Shown here one piece after another: positions 1-6,500 of a DNA stretch of 64,000 nucleotides (the first letter of the stretch is position 1; every line of letters begins with the position of its first letter). The DNA comes from Endozoicomonas sp965196975. Its GTDB lineage: Bacteria; Pseudomonadota; Gammaproteobacteria; Pseudomonadales; Endozoicomonadaceae. The stretch is from contig NZ_OZ239981.1 in assembly GCF_965196975.1 (NCBI RefSeq), positions 1,364,001 to 1,428,000 of the forward strand. The letters are read 5' to 3'. A model generated the notes under the pieces. It saw only the letters and a program-made list of their open reading frames with translations, searched no databases and had not been told where the DNA came from. The position numbers were made by a program, and so were the translations under genes.

Positions 1-515
1 CTCAGCGGTGTTCCGTTTACCACAAGGACATACTTTAACGTCTGCCCAGTACGCGGTAACTTCAAATTCTCCGGGTCTACCTGGATCAAAAACCTGTCGC
101 TCAATGTATTTGGTGGGTTTAATATCGATAAGCGAAGACTGGCAACAGCAACATTTTTCAACCTTCAGATGCCTGACATAATCGGGTAAGGCGACACGTC
201 TCAAACAAGAGCCTTGATGACCTTTCTGGCCACCTGGTTTATTGCCTGAAGATGGTCTAAGGCTTTTGGGGTTCGGTGTTTCCTGTGAGGAGCAGGGGGC
301 TTCTTTGGAAGATGTATCACCTTTATCACTCCCTTTTTTACTGGGCTTTTGATAACCATCTGACGATGGTGGCTTACTACTGTTTTGACTGTTTTTATTA
401 ACCCTTTCTTCCAGTTCGCTGCAACGTTCCCGTAAAAGCGCATTCTCGGTCCGAAGCTCTTCATTCTCTTTAAGGAGAGCTTCGGTAAACGGAGTAGCTG
501 GGAAGTCTGGTTCCA
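1..515 (-). CDS. IS66-family transposase TnpC (partial, N-terminal part)
   Basis: About 171 N-terminal codons of the IS66-type transposase are present, starting at the ATG complement at 513-515, and the gene runs off the left edge. The visible part holds the leucine-rich coiled coil (residues about 10-40), the basic NSSKPPSSDG segment typical of IS66 TnpC and the first CxxC zinc-binding pairs. The sequence matches the three full-length copies as far as it goes. Whether this copy is complete outside the window is unknown. Confidence 0.92.
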
Positions 516-605
516 TACTGGAGATTTGTTAGAAAAATTGAGTATAAGATGATGGTCGAAAAATCAGAAAATTCCAGATTTATATGAAGGGTGCTGAATA
601 GTTAC
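1..605 (-). mobile_element. IS66-family element, copy 1 (partial at window edge)
   Basis: This is the left-hand fragment of the 1.6-kb element that occurs complete three more times in the window. Only the transposase 5' end and the outer terminus are present. The terminal inverted repeat GTAACTATTCAGCACCC is seen as its complement at 589-605. The element abuts the isochorismatase-like gene, which it truncates. The flanking 8 bp (606-613, ATCTTGTA) cannot be tested for a target duplication because the other end lies outside the window. Confidence 0.93.
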
Positions 606-892
606 ATCTTGTAATCAAGCCCCCGATCTCTGCCATCCAGAGTGAGACTTTCAATAACGGTAAACATGACTTCAATACTGGCTTCTCGACAGGCCGTCTG
701 CAGGCGCTTTACGTTTGGTAAGACCAACGTTGAAAGCTGTTTGAAGTAAAGGTTAAAGGCTTCCATTTCTCTTGCACCCCTGCCAGCGAACTCTCCCCCC
801 TCTGGGCTACAGCTGAAATGTTGTACATCAATGATCAAAAATACACTGTGGTGTGGGACCACGGGCACACTACGAGATAAGACTTCACTCAT
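602..892 (-). pseudogene. Isochorismatase-family hydrolase, truncated by IS
   Basis: The first 95 codons of an isochorismatase/cysteine hydrolase gene survive. The start at 892 is supported by a strong Shine-Dalgarno (GGAGG in the complement of 900-906). The motif FLIIDVQ near residue 20 carries the Asp of the family's catalytic triad. A conserved-looking stretch ending in LDYK (residues 92-95) then meets the IS terminus at 605, and a stop formed by IS sequence follows after one more codon. Family members are usually about 180-230 residues, so the catalytic Lys and Cys regions are missing. The rest of the gene is not in this window. The product is almost certainly non-functional. Confidence 0.8.
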
Positions 893-1725
893 TCTTCACT
901 GCCTCCTGTTCAAAGAAGTATTGGCTCAGCTCCTCACATAGAACTTGTGCATTCAAAATGGAGTCTTAAGCAGCATAGATGCTTTTCGAAGAACTCCACT
1001 TCTGACATGATCCATATGGAATAATGCTTACAATATTCGCCAGATGAATTTTAGGGTGACGATACAAAGCCTCTGATCAGGTAAAGATAGGATGGTCTGA
1101 GTAAAACCAAAAGTCGATGTCAGCCTTTTTTTAGTGAACGACTGGCTGGCCATCAATGGCGCTCTCTTTTATTGGTTAGTGGTGGATGATTTAGTAAGTA
1201 ATAGTCCCATCGTTTGTATGAATTGTAACATTTTTGACCGTCACGTATTCATCTTTGCTGGAGTAGGGTTATACACCATTTTTATCCTGTTTTCTTTCAG
1301 TGAAAGTGAGTCGACGTTTATTATTTTACGTTCCTATTGAACCTTCAGAATTAGCTCTTGTCCATTACCCGGTAAATTTCGCAATGGCTAATTACAGGAG
1401 GTGAAAATTGTCTTCAATTTTTAATTTTGGTTTTAATTTTTTTATTGGTGATTTTGGGGGATTCTCCTCGTTCATGATCAGATCCATGATATCTTTTCTC
1501 TGAGAGATATTGAGCAGGTGGGAGACGGTTTATGAGCTCTCAGCCTGTTCAGAAAATTTCCCATTGGCCCAAGTATATGTATTTTACCAATTATTTATAG
1601 ACATGCTTCTGGGCAGTGTGAGGTTATTGGGAAGGGGCAGTATACTTTCATGAGACTCATGCAATGCTTGCCTTCTGATTAAGGCGTCTGCAGAGATAAC
1701 TTCCTGCTATTTGCTCAATTAGACG
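893..1725. other. Gene-poor stretch, 0.8 kb
   Basis: No convincing conserved gene lies here. The stretch is AT-rich, and the only sizeable open frame (1134-1340, plus) has no ribosome-binding site and reads as random hydrophobic sequence. The one notable signal is a strong Shine-Dalgarno at 1396-1403 in front of a 31-codon frame, listed separately. The region must also hold the promoter of the truncated hydrolase gene. Confidence 0.5.
1408..1503 (+). CDS. Possible small Phe-rich membrane peptide (31 aa)
   Basis: A near-perfect Shine-Dalgarno AGGAGGTG at 1396-1403 lies about 6 nt before a TTG codon at 1408 (measured from its GGAGG core). That codon opens a 31-codon frame ending in TGA at 1501-1503. 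The peptide is strongly hydrophobic, with nine Phe and several Gly and Ile residues, and has a single Arg. It could be a small membrane protein or leader peptide. Nothing homologous is recognised, and chance occurrence in AT-rich DNA is a real alternative. Confidence 0.25.
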   Translation: MSSIFNFGFNFFIGDFGGFSSFMIRSMISFL

Positions 1726-2190
1726 ATGAAGCGCTTTCAAGGTTTAGTATGCCTTTCTGCCACATTGGTCAGGGGCTATAGGGTTGCTTCTGGAAAGGCT
1801 CCTGATTGCCTTTTTCCGGGAGGATCAATCCGGCTGCAGAAGCCGGCTTTTCTTGGGGCAGGGCTCGACCTGTCTGATTGTTATAATGGGACGTTGAACC
1901 TTTGCATCGCTCCCAGTACGTTTAAGTTGGTCTCCCCTGAGTACACATTTTCCAAGCTTTCCTGGCAGGGGGGGCAGGAAACGTTCTCTTTTTCCCGCTG
2001 TATCTTGCTGGCTGGGAAGCGGGTAGTGGCTGGCTGGGTTTATTATCCTCACCCTGAAACCAAACCCGGCCATTATCATGATTCGAGCATTATAGAAGTA
2101 CTGGCTCCCTGGCTGGAGGGGCTTTCCTATGGTCATCCGCTCGAACTCGGAGTTAAGGAAAATGAAGTGCTGCTATCGAATCATTGTTGA
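1726..2190 (+). CDS. Conserved hypothetical protein (154 aa)
   Basis: A complete 154-residue soluble protein with no signal peptide and no membrane segment. The composition looks coding, with motifs such as LVRGYRVASG (residues 14-23), a YNGTLN segment near 53-58 and WVYYPHPETKPGH near 104-116. The pattern of a glycine-rich start followed by a GTLN-type segment recalls the cradle-loop barrel of archaeal CTP-dependent riboflavin kinases and similar uncharacterised bacterial proteins. This is a resemblance by eye only. No ribosome-binding site is obvious before the ATG. It stands alone upstream of the secretion locus, in the same orientation but 247 bp away. Confidence 0.6.
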   Translation: MKRFQGLVCLSATLVRGYRVASGKAPDCLFPGGSIRLQKPAFLGAGLDLSDCYNGTLNLCIAPSTFKLVSPEYTFSKLSWQGGQETFSFSRCILLAGKRVVAGWVYYPHPETKPGHYHDSSIIEVLAPWLEGLSYGHPLELGVKENEVLLSNHC

Positions 2191-2269
2191 GAGTATTTGC
2201 GCTATACACTCTCATATATTGGAAATGCGGTGAACAACTATACTTAGTGGATAGTTTGATAGAGTTTTC

Positions 2270-2370
2270 AACTAGCTGATAATTAAACATTTTACGAGCT
2301 TTACCATATTTTAGCTATATATTTTTTATTTTTTATTTTTAAAAGTTTTTAAAAATTAGACTTTTGTCTG
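2270..2370. promoter_or_regulatory. Very AT-rich tract upstream of secretion locus
   Basis: Between the hypothetical gene and the HlyD-type gene lies about 100 bp composed almost wholly of A and T runs (clearest at 2310-2360). Such tracts commonly carry promoters of horizontally acquired surface-protein loci and are bound by H-NS-type silencers. That role is inferred; no specific -35/-10 pair is claimed. Confidence 0.35.
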
Positions 2371-2437
2371 ATTCTCGGTGAAGGAAAAGCTAGGATGCGT
2401 TGATTACTCTTAAGAATTTACCAGGAAGTGAATTCGT

Positions 2438-3547
2438 ATGGATGCCAAAAATGGACTTATAATCAGTGGTTTTCTCTTTTCAACGCTGTTGTTGATCAGC
2501 AGCTTTGTTCAAGTTGAAGTATTCACCCGTGCGGATGGGGAAGTATCCTCCTATTCAGCACCCGCTCATGCTGATTTTTCTGATGATGGCATCATTCAAA
2601 ATATTTATGTTTCTGAAGGCGACTTTGTTGAAGAAGGGGACATTCTCGTCGAGCTGGATAATGAAGAGCAGAAGATCAATCTGGATATTTTTACTGAGAA
2701 GCAGCATCGTCTTGAAAAGAAACTGGAAATCCTTCATGCCTTGTTAGAAGAGCAGCAGCTTCAGGCATTGGCTGATGGCCAAGAGCTGGAAAAGCAGCTT
2801 GAAAGGTTTGTTTTACTCAGTAATAACTATCACGACAGCTTGAAAAACCTGCAGGAGCTGGTTGCCATTGACAGTCAGAAGAATCAGGCCATTACGTCAC
2901 TGGTAGAAAAGAAAGCAGCAGGCTCCATGCAAACCATGGACTCCACTCAGAAAGTTCTCCGTTCACGCAAAGACCTGTTAAAAGTTAAGAAAGAGTTTGA
3001 AGAGCGCATTGTTTTTGAAATAGAGCGTTATGATGAGCAGTTACGGGAAGTCACTAACAGCATCCGGTTGTATAAACATTACATAGAGCGTTCCTATGTG
3101 CGGGCACCGGTCTCCGGTGTTGTTCGTCAGGTGAATTTTTCTCAGGAAGGCAAGTTCATCAGCCAGGGAGACACCTTTGCCGACATCATTGAAAAGACCC
3201 CCCAGCCTTACAAAATCACTTTGAATGTCTCAGCCAGTGATATTGGGATGATCAAAGCCAATACCGATGTCAGATTGCGTCTGGACGCCTATGACCACAC
3301 TATTTTTGGTTATCTCGATGGAACGATCAGCCGTATCAGTGTGGACCGGTTGGAGGAGTCCGGTAGTGAGCTTTACTACCGGGTGGAAGTGTTACCAGAG
3401 CGAGGGTTTCTGCAGTACAAGGATGAACGCTATCCACTGAAATACGGTATGACGCTGTATGGCACCATTGAGCGGGGCAGAATCTCACTGATCAGTTATC
3501 TGATGAGTCCCGTGATCAAGCACTTCCATGAGATTGGTCATATCTGA
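2438..3547 (+). CDS. HlyD-family type I secretion adaptor
   Basis: A 369-residue periplasmic adaptor (membrane fusion protein) of a type I secretion system. It bridges the inner-membrane ABC exporter and an outer-membrane TolC-type channel. A single N-terminal membrane anchor spans residues about 7-26. The first half of the biotinyl-lipoyl-like domain follows, with the IQNIYVSEGDFVEEGD segment at about 53-68. A long charged coiled-coil hairpin covers roughly residues 80-205. The returning lipoyl half has the typical SYVRAPVSGVVRQV sequence near 215-229, and a C-terminal beta-barrel follows. It is slightly shorter than HlyD (478 residues). An AGGAAG sequence lies about 9 nt before the ATG. It is the first gene of a three-gene locus with the adhesin 52 bp downstream and then the ABC exporter. 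Confidence 0.9.
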   Translation: MDAKNGLIISGFLFSTLLLISSFVQVEVFTRADGEVSSYSAPAHADFSDDGIIQNIYVSEGDFVEEGDILVELDNEEQKINLDIFTEKQHRLEKKLEILHALLEEQQLQALADGQELEKQLERFVLLSNNYHDSLKNLQELVAIDSQKNQAITSLVEKKAAGSMQTMDSTQKVLRSRKDLLKVKKEFEERIVFEIERYDEQLREVTNSIRLYKHYIERSYVRAPVSGVVRQVNFSQEGKFISQGDTFADIIEKTPQPYKITLNVSASDIGMIKANTDVRLRLDAYDHTIFGYLDGTISRISVDRLEESGSELYYRVEVLPERGFLQYKDERYPLKYGMTLYGTIERGRISLISYLMSPVIKHFHEIGHI

Positions 3548-3599
3548 TTCGGGTTGCCCCTGACTTGAATCGGTCACTACAACAAATGGAGGGGCGCAA

Positions 3600-6500
3600 A
3601 TGAGTGATACTAATCAGGTTAAATCTTCTGCATCCGGCAGTGAAAGTGTGGGTGCAGCAGTTCAGGCTGCGACGGTATTTGCGGCATCTGATGGTCTGAT
3701 TAGTGAAAGTCATGAGGCTGAGTCCAAAGCGAGAGAAGAAGCTCTGGCAGAGTTGGAAGGTCAGTGGGAACAAGCGCCGGACAGTGAGGATGAAGAAGAA
3801 GGCGATCAAGGTGACAAAACGGCATTAGTCAAAGGTGCCCGCCCCAGTATTGCTAATACCACGAATACCGGATCTCCTTCTCCTGAAGTTTCAGCTCCAT
3901 CATCAGAAGATGACTCTGAGGGGAGTAGCGGTGATTCAGAGAACATCGGTGCCTCGGGCAATCCCTCAGGTTCAGAAACGATAGCAGCAGAAGATGCTGA
4001 AGAAGAGGCCGACTCTGAAGAAACTGAAGAGGAGTCAGCATCGGATACGGATAAGTCAGCAACAGAGAGTTCCCGCACGTTCCAGCCTGTCAATTCCCAG
4101 TCAACAACCTACCCTCTCAACTATCAGCCGGAAGCTGTACCCGATGAAGTGACGGCCAGTGAGAGTGGCGCATTATTATTTGACCTGCTGGCCAATGATA
4201 ATGATGTGGATGTGAATGACAGCGTGCAGAACTTCAGCCTTGATAGTGTAACCATTGTGGACAACAACGGCGACGTAGTCAGTGGTCAGGGAAGCGTTGA
4301 AGTCGTTGATAATCAGCTGCTCTTTGATCCTGGTAATGACTTCCAATCTCTGGCGACTGGTCAGGAGCAGGTGGTGACTGTCCGTTATGTGATGAGTGAC
4401 GATGAAGGTGCCCAGTCGGTTTCCACGGTCAGCATCACCATAACAGGCACTAACGATGCTCCGGTGGCAATGGTGGACACCGGTAATGTGGCAGAGAATG
4501 GTTCATTATTTCTGGACGTTCTGGCTAATGACACGGATGTGGATGTTAATGATGATGCTTCCATTTTCAGTCTTGACTCGGTTCAAGTCGTGGATGGAAA
4601 TAATGATCCAGTTGCAGGGCAGGGAAGTGCCAGCATCAGTGGCAACCAGCTGTTGTTTAATGCCGGAACCGACTTTGATGGTCTTGCTTCCGGTGATACA
4701 GAATCGGTCACCGTTCAGTATGTGATGAGTGACGATGAGGGAGCGCAATCTACGTCTACGGTAGAAATCACCGTCAATGGTGAGAATGATACTCCTTTTG
4801 CTGTTGCTGATACTGGTGAGGGGGGAGAAAATCAAACCCTGCTGATTGATGTACTGGCTAACGATACCGATGTTGATCACGATGATGTGCCTGCTAACTT
4901 CACCTTAAGCGGTGTCAGCGTTGTTGATGTTAACGGTAACCCCGTTGTGGGTCAGGGCACTGTTACTGTTTCTAATAACCAGCTTCAGTTTACTCCTGGA
5001 ACGGATTTTGATGATCTGGCACTGGGAGAGATCGAAACGGTCACCATTCGTTATGTGATGAACGATAATGAAGGGGCTGTCTCAGAGTCTGAAGTTACAC
5101 TGACCATAACGGGTACAAACGATGCACCTGTGTCGGGTGATACAGTGCTTCTGGGTAGTAGCAGTGAAGACAGTCTGATTGAAATTACCGAGGCCGCTCT
5201 ACTGGCTAATGCCTCCGATGTGGATGGTGGTCAACTGAGTGTTCAGAATCTGACTTCTGAACAGGGATCGATCGTTGATAATGGCAATGGTACCTGGTCT
5301 TTTACTCCGAATACTCACTTTAGCGGCACGGCTGACTTCTCGTTTGATGTCTCGGATGGCATGACTTCATCTGCTGCAGAGGCTTCTATCACCCTGACTG
5401 CAGTGGCTGATACTCCGAGTCTGAGTATCACACCGACCCATAATGACTTAACCATTGCAGATCACCACTTTGACAGTGGGTCTGAGGGCTGGACCCAGAT
5501 GTGGGTTGGAACGGGGCTCTTTGCCACGGGGAATATGCTGGGCCGTTTTGAAGGTTCCAGTGGTAATCAGCGAACCTCCAATACCTACGATGTACCTCAG
5601 GGGGTTGATGAACTGACCCTCAACTTTACGTTTTATGAAATCGACTCGTGGGATGGGGAAGAGTTTCGGGTCTTTGTGGATGGTCAGCTTTATCATTCTC
5701 GGTCGTATCAGATTTATAACAATGCTGGAGATGTTGCGGGTACCGAAACACTGACCAACAGTCAGGGTGATATCATCGGTCAGGTTGTCCATGATGAAAG
5801 TTTTCAGGCGGTTGTATCCACGAACTGGGTTGACCAGGCTCATCACTACACCCTGAAGATTCCTGTCGACCCCAATGCAGGTCAGGTTACCATTGGATTT
5901 GGTTCAACATTGGATGAGGCGAAGAACAATGAGTCCTGGGGAATTGATGACTTTAATCTTTCCATTTCCGGTTCTACGAGTGATGCTATTGGGCTGGAAG
6001 ATACTGCTATTTCCCTGGATGTTGCTTCGGCTCTCGTGGATACCGATGGCAGTGAATCGCTTACCGTGACCTTTTCTGGGATACCTGCCGGTGCGGTACT
6101 GTCTGCGGGTCAGCAACATCAGGACGGGACATGGTCGTTGACCGCCACCGAGCTGGACTCACTGACAATCACTCCCCCCCCGCATTTTAACGGTGAAATG
6201 ACATTCTCGGTTACAGCCGTTTCTGTTGAGGCCACAACCGGAGAAACGGCAAGCACAACGGATACCATCTCGGTAAATGTAATTTCCGTGAATGACCTTC
6301 CACTGGCTTCCAATAGTCTCACGGTTGGTTCTGAAAATACGGACTACCACTTTACGATCAATGATTTCCCGTTTTCTGATGCGGCAGATCCTGAGGATGC
6401 GATTGACGCCATACAGGTAACACAGCTGCCTGAACATGGTCAGATATTGCTGGATTCTAATGGTGATGGCAGCTTTGATACTGTCGTTGCTCTTAATGCA

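Noticed and set aside
1134..1340. 68-codon plus-strand open frame upstream of the hypothetical gene
   Set aside because: It has no ribosome-binding site, and its composition looks like translated AT-rich noncoding DNA.
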